This document shows, one piece after another, positions 26,319 to 34,763 of a stretch of DNA of 64,000 nucleotides. The DNA lies in contig JAXMOA010000011.1 of the NCBI GenBank assembly GCA_034670145.1, positions 62,001 through 126,000 of the forward strand, read 5' to 3'. Each line of letters starts with the position of its first letter. Within the stretch, counting starts at the first letter, position 1. The position numbers and the translations under genes were made by a program. The notes beneath the pieces were generated by a model that ran no database searches, was not told the DNA's origin, and saw nothing but the letters and a program-made list of their open reading frames with translations. Source of the stretch: HXMU1420-2 sp034670145 (GTDB taxonomy: Bacteria > Pseudomonadota > Alphaproteobacteria > Rhodobacterales > Rhodobacteraceae).

Positions 26319-27985
26319 TGCAATCGGTCTTGGACAGGATTGAGGCGGCGACGGGCGGCCTGGCTGCGCGGGGGTCGTTCTGGGCAATGCTGTTCGTGGC
26401 GGGCTTTGCCTGTGTGATGTTTCTGCCCGGGTTCTTTTCTGTGCCGCCGGTGGATCGGGACGAGACGCGGTTTGCCCAGGCCTCGCGCCAGATGGCGCAG
26501 AGTGGCGATCTGATCGACATCCGCCTGGGCGAGGGCGTGCGATACAAGAAACCGGTGGGCATCTACTGGTTGCAGACGGCGGCGGTGTCGCTGGTTGGGG
26601 CTGAACATGCGCAAGAGATCTGGGTCTATCGTCTGCCCTCGCTTGTGGGGGCTGTGGCGGCCTGTTTGCTGACCTATCTGATTGCCTTGTCGCTGGTGAA
26701 TGCGCAGGCGGCCTTTGTGGCGGCCCTGTTGATGGCGGTGTGTTTTGTGCTGAATGGCGAGGCGCGTCTGGCCAAGACCGATGCGGCCTTGCTGGCCTCT
26801 ATCCTGACGGCGCAGCTGGCCCTGGCGCGGTTGCATATGCAGGGGGGGCTGTCGCGGGGGATGCCTTGGCTCTTTTGGGGTGGCCTGGGGGTTGCGGCGT
26901 TGATCAAGGGGCCGATTGGCCCGATGGTGGTCGGCCTGACGGTGGTGGCCCTGTGCCTGATACGGCGTGAGGTGCGGTGGCTGGGCGCGTTGCGCCCTTT
27001 GCCCGGTCTGGCGTTGTTCGCGCTGATTGTGGCGCCCTGGTACGTTGCGATCACCTGGAAGGCCGGCGGGGCGTTCTGGGACGAAGCGCTGGGCCGGGAT
27101 CTGTTGGGAAAGATTGGCCAGGGGCAGGAAAACCACGGGGCGCCGCCCGGATCCTTTACGGCGGCGGTCTGGCTGACCTTCTGGCCGGCCTCGGTGTTGT
27201 TGCCGTTCGGGTTGTGGTTTGCCTGGCGCGAGCGGCGGGAGGATGCGGTTTTATTCTGTCTGGCCTGGTGGTTGCCATCCTGGCTGGTGTTCGAGATGAC
27301 GGCGACCAAGCTGATCCATTATGTGCTGCCGACCTTTCCGGCGATTGCGATCCTCTGCGCGGCGGGCTGGTTCGAGCGGTCTCGTAGCGGCGATCCGGGG
27401 CGGTTGAGCCTGGCGTATCGGGTGTTTCTGGTGGGCGCGCTGGCCTTGGCGCTGGTGCTGGCGGCGGTGCCTGTTGGGTTTGTCTGGCAATATGGCGCCT
27501 GGCCGGCCTGGCCGTGGTATTGCGGTCTGGCGGTTTCGGTGGCCGGGATCTGGTTGATCTGGGTGCGTATGCGGGCCGGAGACATGGTGTTGCCGGTTCT
27601 GGGACTGGGGGCCTTGTCGGTGGGTTTGTCGCTGAGCCTGTTTTCGAATCTGGCGCGGTTTGAACCCATCTGGCCGTCTGTGGCCCTGGCCCAGATGGGG
27701 CGGGCGGCGGATCTATGTGCCGATCCGGTCTATATTTCGGTCGGGTATCAGGAAGAGTCGCTGATGTTGTTGGCCGACCGGGTGCCGATGTTCGTGCATG
27801 ATCCGGCCGAGGCCGTGGCGGCGGTAGAGGCGGCGCCCTGTGCGGTGGTCTATGTGGACGCCCCGCATCGGGCGGCCTTTGAGCAGGCGATGGTCGGGCG
27901 CCCGTTTCAGCATCTGGGTGCGTTCGAGGGGTTTTCGATCGGCGGCGCGGATGAGGTGGATATCGTGGGCTATGCGTTTCGCTGA
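26318..27985 (+). CDS. ArnT/PMT-family membrane glycosyltransferase
   Basis: A 555-residue polytopic protein with about ten membrane spans, resembling ArnT (polyprenyl-phosphate sugar transferase to lipid A or proteins). The first periplasmic loop carries the acidic catalytic motif 'VPPVDRDETRFAQASRQM', and 'RYKKPVGIYWLQ' follows. The ATG at 26318 overlaps the previous stop (TGATG). The C-terminal 140 residues form a periplasmic domain. Donor and acceptor are unknown. Confidence 0.8.
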   Translation: MQSVLDRIEAATGGLAARGSFWAMLFVAGFACVMFLPGFFSVPPVDRDETRFAQASRQMAQSGDLIDIRLGEGVRYKKPVGIYWLQTAAVSLVGAEHAQEIWVYRLPSLVGAVAACLLTYLIALSLVNAQAAFVAALLMAVCFVLNGEARLAKTDAALLASILTAQLALARLHMQGGLSRGMPWLFWGGLGVAALIKGPIGPMVVGLTVVALCLIRREVRWLGALRPLPGLALFALIVAPWYVAITWKAGGAFWDEALGRDLLGKIGQGQENHGAPPGSFTAAVWLTFWPASVLLPFGLWFAWRERREDAVLFCLAWWLPSWLVFEMTATKLIHYVLPTFPAIAILCAAGWFERSRSGDPGRLSLAYRVFLVGALALALVLAAVPVGFVWQYGAWPAWPWYCGLAVSVAGIWLIWVRMRAGDMVLPVLGLGALSVGLSLSLFSNLARFEPIWPSVALAQMGRAADLCADPVYISVGYQEESLMLLADRVPMFVHDPAEAVAAVEAAPCAVVYVDAPHRAAFEQAMVGRPFQHLGAFEGFSIGGADEVDIVGYAFR

Positions 27986-27987
27986 GG

Positions 27988-28293
27988 CTAGTCGAAGATA
28001 TCCTCGATCGTGTCGAATGCCTCTTCAAACAGGCGGCTGAAGCCGGATTTGCGCTGTTTCTTGGACTTTTTCGGCTTTTTGGATTTCTTCGGCTCCGAAA
28101 GCTTCCTGGATTTGCGTTTGGGGCTGTCAAAGAGTTCGCGGTCACCGGTTTTATCTGTGCGCAGCATCTTGAGATCATGCAGCGGTGCGCCGCAGCCCGA
28201 GCAGGCCAGTTCGTGGCGCGATTGCCCGGACAACACCAGGGCGGCCTTGGTGCCGCAGTAACAACAGGTCGCGATCTTGGTCGGGTGTGGCAT
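27988..28293 (-). CDS. Small zinc-ribbon protein with lysine-rich linker
   Basis: A 101-residue protein. An N-terminal zinc ribbon has two CxxC knuckles ('CCYCG' and 'CSGCG'). A highly basic Lys/Ser-rich linker follows (about residues 60-80) and then an acidic amphipathic tail ('FSRLFEEAFDTIEDIFD'). This architecture recurs in alphaproteobacteria next to TrmH/RlmB genes but has no assigned function that I know. The ATG at 28293 overlaps the rlmB stop, suggesting coupling. It converges with the glycosyltransferase gene. Confidence 0.7.
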   Translation of the reverse strand: MPHPTKIATCCYCGTKAALVLSGQSRHELACSGCGAPLHDLKMLRTDKTGDRELFDSPKRKSRKLSEPKKSKKPKKSKKQRKSGFSRLFEEAFDTIEDIFD

Positions 28294-28295
28294 GC

Positions 28296-29078
28296 TCAAG
28301 CCTCGTTAGGGGGTCGAGATGCATATAGGGCGACGGCGGCCGCATTTGAGACGTTGAGAGAGCCAAAGGCGCCTGCCGCGTCGATTCGTACCAAGGCATC
28401 GACGGTGTCGCGGGTTTTTGCGCGCAGGCCCGGGCCTTCGGCGCCCAGGACGAGGGCGACGGGGCGGTCCCAGCGGCCCTGGAGGGCGGTTTCGATGGAT
28501 TGCTCGGCCTCTCCGTCCAGGCCCAGGACGAGGTAGCCCATGTTCTGCAGTTCCTGGATGGCGGCGGCGAGGTTGCGCACGCGCAGATAGGGCTGGCGTT
28601 CCAATGCGCCGCTGGCGGTTTTGGCCAGCGCGCCGGTTTCGGGGGCTGCGTGGTGGCGCGGGGCGATGACAGCGCTGGCGCCGAGCACTTCGGCCGAGCG
28701 CAGGATGGCGCCGACATTGTGCGGATCGGTGACGCGGTCCAGCAGAATCACCCGTTGCGGGGCCGGTCCGGTGGCGACTTCGGCCAGGGAGCCCCAGTTG
28801 AGGGGTTTGACCTCGAGCGCGGCGCCCTGGTGGACGGATCCCGGATCCAGCGGGGCGGCGAATTGGCGGGGCTCACAGATTTCGGGTTCGATACCGGCCT
28901 CCGGCAGGGCCTCGGCCAGGCGGTCGCGGGCGTTCAGGGTCAGGATCAGGCGCAGTTTTTCCCGGTGTGGATTGAGCAATGCATCCCGCACGGCGTGCAG
29001 GCCAAAGAGCCAAACAGTCTGCGCGTCGCCTGCTTTGCGGGCCTGTTCCTTTTCGATGACCCATTTTGGCTTTTTCAT
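28296..29078 (-). CDS. rlmB: 23S rRNA (guanosine-2'-O-)-methyltransferase RlmB / TrmH family
   Basis: A 260-residue SPOUT methyltransferase. It has an N-terminal substrate-binding domain ('WLFGLHAVRDALLNPHREK') and the TrmH knot motifs 'LLDRVTDPHNVGAILRSAEVLGA', 'LVLGAEGPGLRA' and 'AAGAFGSLNVSNAAAVALY'. These fit RlmB, which methylates G2251 of 23S rRNA. The ATG at 29078 (MKKPKW) is chosen over an upstream start. It diverges from tRNA-Tyr. Confidence 0.9.
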   Translation of the reverse strand: MKKPKWVIEKEQARKAGDAQTVWLFGLHAVRDALLNPHREKLRLILTLNARDRLAEALPEAGIEPEICEPRQFAAPLDPGSVHQGAALEVKPLNWGSLAEVATGPAPQRVILLDRVTDPHNVGAILRSAEVLGASAVIAPRHHAAPETGALAKTASGALERQPYLRVRNLAAAIQELQNMGYLVLGLDGEAEQSIETALQGRWDRPVALVLGAEGPGLRAKTRDTVDALVRIDAAGAFGSLNVSNAAAVALYASRPPNEA

Positions 29079-29186
29079 AGGTTTGATCCTGTTGTGGTTT
29101 GGCAGCGGTTTAGAGGGAATTTCCTGTTGACGCCTGTTGGACGCGCTTGTAATCACGGCTCCACGTCAGACGCAATGCGCTGGCAG

Positions 29187-29271
29187 TGGGCGACAGGCCG
29201 CAAGGTGTGGCAGGGGACTGTAACTCCCTCGCGGAGACGCACGCCTGGTTCGATTCCAGGGTCGCCCACCA
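29187..29271 (+). tRNA. tRNA-Tyr (anticodon GTA)
   Basis: An 85-nt class II tRNA including an encoded CCA. The acceptor TGGGCGA (29187-29193) pairs with TCGCCCA (29262-29268). The D-stem is GCC/GGC. The anticodon arm is GGGGA-CTGTAAC-TCCCT, with GTA as anticodon. The long variable arm has a GCG/CGC stem, and the T-arm is CCTGG-TTCGATT-CCAGG. The long variable arm fits tyrosine. A phage-type integrase remnant starts about 100 bp downstream, so the 3' end may have served as an attachment site. Confidence 0.93.
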
Positions 29272-29372
29272 TTTTCCCTCCAATTCGTTGGTCTTTGGTA
29301 GATCGCTGATTTGCTTGGGCGTTTTCCATCCCCGTTGGTCATAATTTTGCTATACACAGCTGTATACGAAAG

Positions 29373-29702
29373 ATGGCCGAGACACATCATTTACACAAGC
29401 ACGGGCAGACCCAGCATTTTTGCCGCCGTGTGCAGATTGTGCTTGTGCCTGTCGTGGGCAAGACCTTCGTCAAGAAATCGCCAGAAACATCCGACCTCGA
29501 AGAGGCGAAAATTCTTCGCAACGCGCTCAACGTGCAAATCGACGCTGAATTTGCAGCGGCTGAAGCTCAAGGCGAAGGTGCTGCTTCGCCTTTGAAACGT
29601 TGGTCTATGGCGAAGGGATTTGTCTGTCCTGACGGGTCCAGACCGACCATGTTGTTGGCCTCCATCGCTTCGCGGGTCATAAGCGACAGCTGCACTTGCT
29701 GA
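29373..29702 (+). pseudogene. Integrase N-terminal remnant (DUF6538-like)
   Basis: The first 65 codons resemble the N-terminal arm of tyrosine recombinases of the DUF6538 class: a basic 'HFCRRVQIVLVPVVGK' stretch followed by 'KSPETSDLEEAKILRNALNVQIDAEFAAAE', which corresponds to the family's 'xSLxTxDxxEA' helix. Similarity ends near codon 85, and a stop follows without any catalytic R-H-R-Y domain. It is therefore a truncated remnant of an element that probably used the adjacent tRNA-Tyr. Confidence 0.6.
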
Positions 29703-29735
29703 TGGGTTGGGAAGGCGGCCCAGTCAAAACCTTGA

Positions 29736-30556
29736 TTGTGGGGGTACGGCTACACTGTCGACGAACTCGACGGGCGAGAAAGCGTTGTACGTGTGGATGC
29801 CGGACGCCTACGCCGCAAGCTTGAGGAGTACTATGGCGACGTTGGGAAAGGAGACGAGGTCCGGCTTTCTCTTCCCAAAGGTGGATATACACCGACGTTT
29901 GAACAGACGGCCCAATCTGTCGTCGAAACCGCTGGTGACGTCGCGCAGCAAGAACCCTCAAATGTCAAACGATGGTTTGTGGGGGCCGTTGTTGCAGCGG
30001 CCGTTGTTGTTGGGTCTGGTGTTTTTTTGGTGCAGAAGACGCTTGGAGCCAGTCGGCCAGGGCTTGGGTCGATTTTGCGAATGGAAATGTGGAAGACGCG
30101 AGACGGAAGTCAGCACTCGCCGTCCGACTGAGGCCTGATGATCCGCATATTGCGGAGTTTGATTCTTTGATTTCGCTTTATTCCGGGGATTTTGAACGGG
30201 TAATCGAAGTGGGTGAGCGGATGGAACAGGCGACAACCGGGGAAACGGGTTTTGTTTTTCGCAATGCCATCGGGTCTGCCCGCTATCACCTTGGCGACTA
30301 TGCCGCCACAATCGTTGCGTTTGAACAGGCAATTGCATCCGGGGCTCCAATCGGTCCCCCAACATTGGCTTACATGATGGCGGCATACGAAAATTTGGGG
30401 CGGCATGGTCGTGCACAGAAACTTGCGGCACAGTATATTGATGCGTGGCCAAATGCCCGGTTTGACCTGGTTTTGCGTCGGTTGTTCGTGGAGACCGCAC
30501 ATGCCGATGACCTGATTGGCGCCATGCGCCAGGCAGGTTGGTCCCCGGACATCTAG
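29736..30556 (+). pseudogene. Decayed transmembrane regulator with TPR domain
   Basis: Two frames together resemble one protein. Frame 29736-30131 carries the conserved 'ESVVRVDAGRLRRKLEEYYGD' and 'LPKGGYTPTFE' block of CadC/adenylate-cyclase-like TPR proteins, then one membrane span ('WFVGAVVAAAVVVGSGVFLV'). After about 30050 the homology continues in another frame ('SARAWVDFANGNVEDARRKSALAVRLRPDDPHIAEF' and onward) with TPR-like helices to 30556. The N-terminus is also missing. The likely cause is a frameshift plus internal deletion beside the integrase remnant. Confidence 0.55.
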
Positions 30557-30580
30557 GTGTTTGGTCCTGGTGGCTTGAGG

Positions 30581-30961
30581 TCAGGTCTCTTCCAGAACCT
30601 TTCGGGCAACGCGAAAGCACTCCAGCGCCTGCGGTACGCCGCAATAGATGCCGATGACGTGGATAATTGCGCGGATTTCGTCTTGGGTGACGCCGTTGTT
30701 GATCGCGCCACGGCAATGAATTTCCCATTCGTGCATTTTCCCCAATGCCCCGATCATCGACAGGTTCATCATTGAACGTGTCTTGGCATCGATCACATCG
30801 TCGCCCCAGCCAAAGCCCCAGCACCACGCTGTCATCGCCTCCTGAAAGGGGCGGGTGAAATCATCTGCGGCGGCAAGGTTCTTTTCAACGTACTCAGCGC
30901 CTAGCGTGGCTTTGCGTTGCTCCAAGCCTTTCAGAAAAAGATCTTCGTCGAATGTAGTCAT
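30581..30961 (-). CDS. Carboxymuconolactone decarboxylase (CMD)-family protein
   Basis: A 126-residue all-helical CMD/AhpD-fold protein ('DDVIDAKTRSMMNLSMIGALGKMHEWEIHCRGAINNGVTQDEIRAIIHVIGIYCGVPQAL'). It has the single 'EIHCRGA' pattern of PcaC-like decarboxylases rather than the AhpD CxxC. It is the last gene of the leftward six-gene operon, starting 3 bp after the small 69-aa gene. It probably acts on a late intermediate of the pathway; the substrate is unknown. Confidence 0.8.
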   Translation of the reverse strand: MTTFDEDLFLKGLEQRKATLGAEYVEKNLAAADDFTRPFQEAMTAWCWGFGWGDDVIDAKTRSMMNLSMIGALGKMHEWEIHCRGAINNGVTQDEIRAIIHVIGIYCGVPQALECFRVARKVLEET

Positions 30962-30964
30962 GTC

Positions 30965-31174
30965 TTAGCCTTTCAATTTGATGACAACCACCTGACCGGC
31001 CCGCAATTGGCGAGCCGCTGTTGCCGCCCGGTTGAGATTGCGGGTGAAAACGCCGCAGATCGGCAGGAGCCTGTTCCGGCCGTTTTTCCCTGTGCCTGGG
31101 TTCAACACGTCGATCCGCCCTGCGCCGCCAGCACCGCATGTGTCGGCGATGTCGTTCTGCCAGTACGTCTTCAT
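30965..31174 (-). CDS. Small uncharacterised protein (69 aa)
   Basis: A 69-residue basic protein starting 'MKTYWQNDIADTCGAGGAG' with two cysteines and a basic C-terminal half ending 'VVVIKLKG'. No family is recognised. The evidence is positional: the ATG at 31174 overlaps the sulfotransferase stop as ATGA, and its own stop lies 3 bp before the CMD gene, so the frame exactly fills the gap in an operon where every junction overlaps. A longer in-frame start at 31339 would lie inside the sulfotransferase gene and is rejected. Confidence 0.55.
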   Translation of the reverse strand: MKTYWQNDIADTCGAGGAGRIDVLNPGTGKNGRNRLLPICGVFTRNLNRAATAARQLRAGQVVVIKLKG

Positions 31175-31914
31175 CTGGGTGTGATCCGATATTGATAAAG
31201 GTGATCGTAGTGGGGCTTCATGCGCCTGTGGACGCGGCGCACACGTTCTGGCGCATCTGCGACCTCGACATAACGGCGTTGTTGCGGTTTTAGTCCTGTG
31301 GATTGAGCCAGGTTCGCATGAAACGATCCGCCATCCCACCAGCTATGTGCGGAGGGATCGCCACCGGGTTCCCAGCTCATGGCATCGGCAAGGAAGGGAA
31401 TGCCCACAGCGTCGCAAAAGGCGGCAACCATGGCGTCCGGGTCTTCCAGCAGATCATCGCTGTCGATGACGGGCGGCGGCGCGCCGTTCAGCGCGGACAA
31501 TAAGTCAAACAGGGCGCGTTGTTCTGGAAATCCAACCTCAAGCTCATCGAAGTCGGGCCATTTATTGTAGATCGACGAAATCGTCTTGGCAGGATCACGG
31601 ATCAGGAAGGCGTGGGTAAAGTGGCTCAGAAAATCAGGCGTCCACATGTGATTTATGTAGTGGGGGAAGTCCTTGAGAAACACAGGCCCCTTTTCAGCGC
31701 GCGTTTGAATGTCTTCCCAAACAGTTTCGATGGTGAGGCCGGGCGTGGTTTTCTCGCCGTGTTTGTAGCGCGGCCAGAGGGGGTTTTCGCCCTGGTACCA
31801 CGCCTCTCCAAAGGGTTCGTGCAGGCAGTCAAGGTCACCGCGCTGACGCATCATCCACTCAAAGGCTGTCGAGGTGGAGCGGGGGATCGCCCAGAGCGCG
31901 ATGATCTTATGCAT
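31171..31914 (-). CDS. Sulfotransferase-family protein
   Basis: A 247-residue PAPS-type sulfotransferase-fold protein. The N-terminal 5'-phosphosulfate loop reads 'ALWAIPRSTSTAFEWMM', and a 3'-phosphate-like segment follows ('FLIRDPAKTISSIYNKW'). The family transfers sulfate from PAPS to hydroxyl or amino groups, though related branched-chain proteins may only bind nucleotides. The ATG at 31914 overlaps the upstream maleate-isomerase-like gene by 8 bp. A sulfotransferase inside a catabolic operon is unusual and may indicate modification of a pathway intermediate. Confidence 0.75.
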   Translation of the reverse strand: MHKIIALWAIPRSTSTAFEWMMRQRGDLDCLHEPFGEAWYQGENPLWPRYKHGEKTTPGLTIETVWEDIQTRAEKGPVFLKDFPHYINHMWTPDFLSHFTHAFLIRDPAKTISSIYNKWPDFDELEVGFPEQRALFDLLSALNGAPPPVIDSDDLLEDPDAMVAAFCDAVGIPFLADAMSWEPGGDPSAHSWWDGGSFHANLAQSTGLKPQQRRYVEVADAPERVRRVHRRMKPHYDHLYQYRITPR

Positions 31915-32740
31915 GGAGGCTTTCCAATAGCTGGCTTTGCGGGGTCGTGGGCGCGATGCCAAGATCCTTCATGATCCGCCAGTACAGGGCCGTGTCATGG
32001 CCGATCACTGGTTTGCCAAGCTTGGCCTCCAACGCGCGGGCAAGGTGTAGGGGCCGTTGCGGCAGGCCGTTGGGACCAGAGCGGAAATTGCACATGCCGT
32101 TGATCAGGTAGGCGTCTGCGGCAGGGGCTTGTTCGGCGACGTGCTCGAAACTCTTGTCGAACAGATCGCCGTCAAAGATCCAGCGTTTGGCGTTCACGGC
32201 CTCTTGGTCCGGAAACCAACCCTGATCCACGAAATTGCCGGCCCATAGAACGTCAAACCCGGCCTCGCGCAGAAAGCCCGCTGTGCCCTGCCACCATGTC
32301 GGCCAGTGATAAGCGGCGTTTAGCGCGACCTTTTCGACGTTCATCGCGCGCAAGGCTTCGATCATTGCGTAGCCTGCCATATGAAAACGGGTCTCATATC
32401 TGTCCGACAGATCCGCGCAATGTTGGCGTATTCCTTCGACGCCCAGACCGCTGGCATGGACCCAGTTCGACCCGACCTGTCCGCAAACATCAACACCGTT
32501 GCGCGCCATGCAATGAACGAAATCCTCCAACATGCCAAAGTTCGCTTTGCGCTGGTCCAGCCCGTGCACATAGTTTGGCACATGCAGCATCCAGCCGTGC
32601 ACGCCGACTGTTTCCGGGGCCATGCGCAAGAAGTCAGAGGGTGCGGCATCGTAGTCAAACGGAGGGCAGGTGAAGCCGACTTGATTCGGGAACAGCTTTT
32701 GCTCTGCTGTCCATTTTTCGGGCATCGCCAGATCAGCCAC
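31907..32740 (-). CDS. Maleate isomerase / arylmalonate decarboxylase-like protein (Asp/Glu racemase superfamily)
   Basis: A 277-residue protein of the Asp/Glu racemase fold. Cysteines C86 ('VDVCGQVGSNW') and C217 ('LINGMCNFRSG') sit in the two half-sites expected for this superfamily, and the C-terminus carries the maleate-isomerase-like 'GKPVIGHDTALYWRIMKDLG'. A GTG start at 32740 has GAGG eight bases upstream and overlaps the Rieske stop; an ATG at 32725 is the alternative. It may isomerise or decarboxylate a dicarboxylic intermediate. The specific reaction is unknown. Confidence 0.7.
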   Translation of the reverse strand: MADLAMPEKWTAEQKLFPNQVGFTCPPFDYDAAPSDFLRMAPETVGVHGWMLHVPNYVHGLDQRKANFGMLEDFVHCMARNGVDVCGQVGSNWVHASGLGVEGIRQHCADLSDRYETRFHMAGYAMIEALRAMNVEKVALNAAYHWPTWWQGTAGFLREAGFDVLWAGNFVDQGWFPDQEAVNAKRWIFDGDLFDKSFEHVAEQAPAADAYLINGMCNFRSGPNGLPQRPLHLARALEAKLGKPVIGHDTALYWRIMKDLGIAPTTPQSQLLESLHA

Positions 32741-33812
32741 CGATCGCCTCGCGCATCCAGCGCTGCAGGTGCAACACCGGATGTTCAGAATTCACGCCAC
32801 CTTTTGGGTCCACAACCAATGGGCCCGGCTTGTACCCGCGCGACCCCAGTCCGCGTTGCACGCTTTCGACAAGGTGGATGTCTTCCTCCACTGTCGTTTC
32901 GCGGTCCTGCACGGCCAGTTGCCGCACTTTGGGGTCGTCCGCGCCGCCAACGGAATACCAGCCGCGCCAGACCACAACATGGTCCGCGTCAATGGCGCGC
33001 CAGTGATAGGTGTTCAGAACATTGCCCGGGTAGACCTGAAACGAAAACATCGGCCACAGGAACCAACTGGAATACTCGTATTGATGGGCAAAGCCGGAAT
33101 GAACATCATAGGTCATGTCTTCAAGGCTTTGGCATTCGGTTGTGTGGCGCAGACATTTGCCCTGGGGCTGAATGTCATAGGTTTCGGGTTTGACCACACC
33201 ATTGGCAAAGGTCGGGTGGTTTAGAGAGCAGTGATAACACTCCGAATAATTCTCGACCGAGACCTTCCAGTTGCAGTTTTCAGGGATCCGGACCCATTCC
33301 AGCGGCTTGAGGTCGGCCCAATTGGGCACCCATTCGGTCAGCTCGGCGCGGGCACGTGGGAACCAATCCTCCATCGGGTCGGCGTTCGGGTCGAGATTGA
33401 CAAAAACGAAGCCGAGGAATTCCTCGGCACGCACCTCTGTCAGGCACACGTCAGTTTTGTCAAACCCTTCCACGGCCTTGATGTTGGGTCCGGCGCGTAG
33501 TTCGCCGGTTAGCTCATATGTCCAGGCATGATAGGGGCAGACGACAACCCGCGTGGTGCCCGTGCCCTTGACCAATTGATGCGCCCGGTGTTGGCAGACG
33601 TTGTAGAACACGCGGATTTTGCCGTCGCGACCGCGGATTGCAAACAGGCTTTCTCTGGCGATTTCAAAGGTGGCGTAGTCGCCGGCGCCCCCCAATTCAG
33701 AGGCGTGGCACCCGAATTGCCATGTCCGTGCCAGCAGCCCGTCGGTCTCTACCTGAAAGATTTGCGGGTCGGTGTAATAGCGCGCAGCCAATGATCGGAT
33801 CGGTTCGTTCAT
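32733..33812 (-). CDS. Rieske non-heme iron oxygenase alpha subunit (GbcA/CntA-like)
   Basis: A 359-residue ring-hydroxylating-type oxygenase. The Rieske [2Fe-2S] ligands are C73-x-H75 and C92-x2-H95. The mononuclear iron site is 'ENYSECYHCSLNHP', with H194 and H199 and the bridging acidic E191. The Glu bridge and 'ECYHC' are typical of quaternary-amine oxygenases (glycine betaine, carnitine, stachydrine) rather than aromatic dioxygenases. It likely performs N-demethylation or C-N cleavage. No ferredoxin reductase gene is adjacent. Its start overlaps the RpiR gene stop (ATGA). Confidence 0.85.
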   Translation of the reverse strand: MNEPIRSLAARYYTDPQIFQVETDGLLARTWQFGCHASELGGAGDYATFEIARESLFAIRGRDGKIRVFYNVCQHRAHQLVKGTGTTRVVVCPYHAWTYELTGELRAGPNIKAVEGFDKTDVCLTEVRAEEFLGFVFVNLDPNADPMEDWFPRARAELTEWVPNWADLKPLEWVRIPENCNWKVSVENYSECYHCSLNHPTFANGVVKPETYDIQPQGKCLRHTTECQSLEDMTYDVHSGFAHQYEYSSWFLWPMFSFQVYPGNVLNTYHWRAIDADHVVVWRGWYSVGGADDPKVRQLAVQDRETTVEEDIHLVESVQRGLGSRGYKPGPLVVDPKGGVNSEHPVLHLQRWMREAIGG

Positions 33813-34696
33813 GTGTCCTCCGAATAATACAAACCAAGTTCGTGGCGGCGCGCGTGGAATGTCGCCACGCGTTCGGGGATCTCATCGCTGGCAACCGCGA
33901 TGACAAAGGACAGCAACGTTTCAAGCAAGGCGATGATGCTGACCGAAGACGGGAAGAACTGCGGCGTGTCGACTGAGACGACAAACCCATGGTTTGCCAG
34001 CCGAATGATCGGGCTGGCGGGGCTGTCGGAAAGTGCGACGATGGTCATGCCTTGTTCATGTGCGATGCGCACGGCCTCTACCACTTCGGAGCGGTAGGGT
34101 TTGCAGGTAATCGCGATGAGTATGTCCCGACCATCTGCCCAGGCCAAATCATCCACCGGGGTTGATCCGGGGCGCGGGATGGCGTGGAATTCGGTCATGC
34201 CGGTCGACGCAAGATAGGTAAAGTTGCGTGCGACAGAGTTGTTGACCCCAACCCCAAGCGTGAAAACCCGGCGCGCGGCCCAAATCGCTTCGGCTGCGTC
34301 CTTCAGGTCTTGGGTTGAGATATCTGCGAAGGTCTCTTCGATGTTGTCGAGCACGTCACGCACCATATCGGCGTAAAGCCCGCCAAGGTCGCCCGATTTG
34401 CGGATATCTTGCAGCCAGCGCGCGCGATCCGGGAAGTCGGCGGCCCCGCGTCTGATCGCCTCGCGGAAGGGGGCGCGGAAATCTTCGTAGCCCTCAAAAC
34501 CAACCTGACGCGCCATGCGCACGACGGTGTTGGGCTTTACCTTTGCGGCCTCTGCAATCTCGCGCACTGTGGATACCCCCACATCACGCGGGTTCTCCAA
34601 CACGTAGGTCGCGGCTTTGCGCGCCTCTGGTGTCAGCTCGGGCAATTCGCCGGCCAGACGTTCCAGAATCGATTTTGATACATTTGTCCCATTCAT
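33809..34696 (-). CDS. MurR/RpiR-family transcriptional regulator
   Basis: A 295-residue regulator with an N-terminal HTH_6 domain ('ELTPEARKAATYVLENPRDVGVSTVREIAEAAKVKPNTVVRMARQVGFEGYEDF') and a C-terminal SIS phosphosugar-type sensor domain ('RVFTLGVGVNNSVARNFTYL', 'ILIAITCKPYRSEVVEAVRIA', 'MTIVALSDSPASPI'). It is the first gene of the leftward operon and diverges from the flavoprotein gene, so it likely controls both arms. A 17-bp inverted repeat in the 67-bp divergent region is a candidate operator. Confidence 0.9.
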   Translation of the reverse strand: MNGTNVSKSILERLAGELPELTPEARKAATYVLENPRDVGVSTVREIAEAAKVKPNTVVRMARQVGFEGYEDFRAPFREAIRRGAADFPDRARWLQDIRKSGDLGGLYADMVRDVLDNIEETFADISTQDLKDAAEAIWAARRVFTLGVGVNNSVARNFTYLASTGMTEFHAIPRPGSTPVDDLAWADGRDILIAITCKPYRSEVVEAVRIAHEQGMTIVALSDSPASPIIRLANHGFVVSVDTPQFFPSSVSIIALLETLLSFVIAVASDEIPERVATFHARRHELGLYYSEDT

Positions 34697-34728
34697 GATT
34701 GACGATGGTACTTATGTCCGATTAGCCT

Positions 34729-34745
34729 GTCGAGCGAAATTCGAC
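34729..34745. promoter_or_regulatory. Candidate RpiR operator in divergent promoter
   Basis: GTCGA-N7-TCGAC lies between the divergent RpiR and flavoprotein genes, 33 bp from the RpiR start and 18 bp from the TTG start. The symmetry is seen directly; binding by the neighbouring RpiR protein is inferred from its position. Confidence 0.4.
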
Positions 34746-34763
34746 TCATAAAAGGTTGTTCCA

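Noticed and set aside
30965..31339. Longer version of the 69-aa gene starting at 31339
   Set aside because: It would run 165 bp into the sulfotransferase coding region. The ATGA junction at 31174 gives a simpler start.
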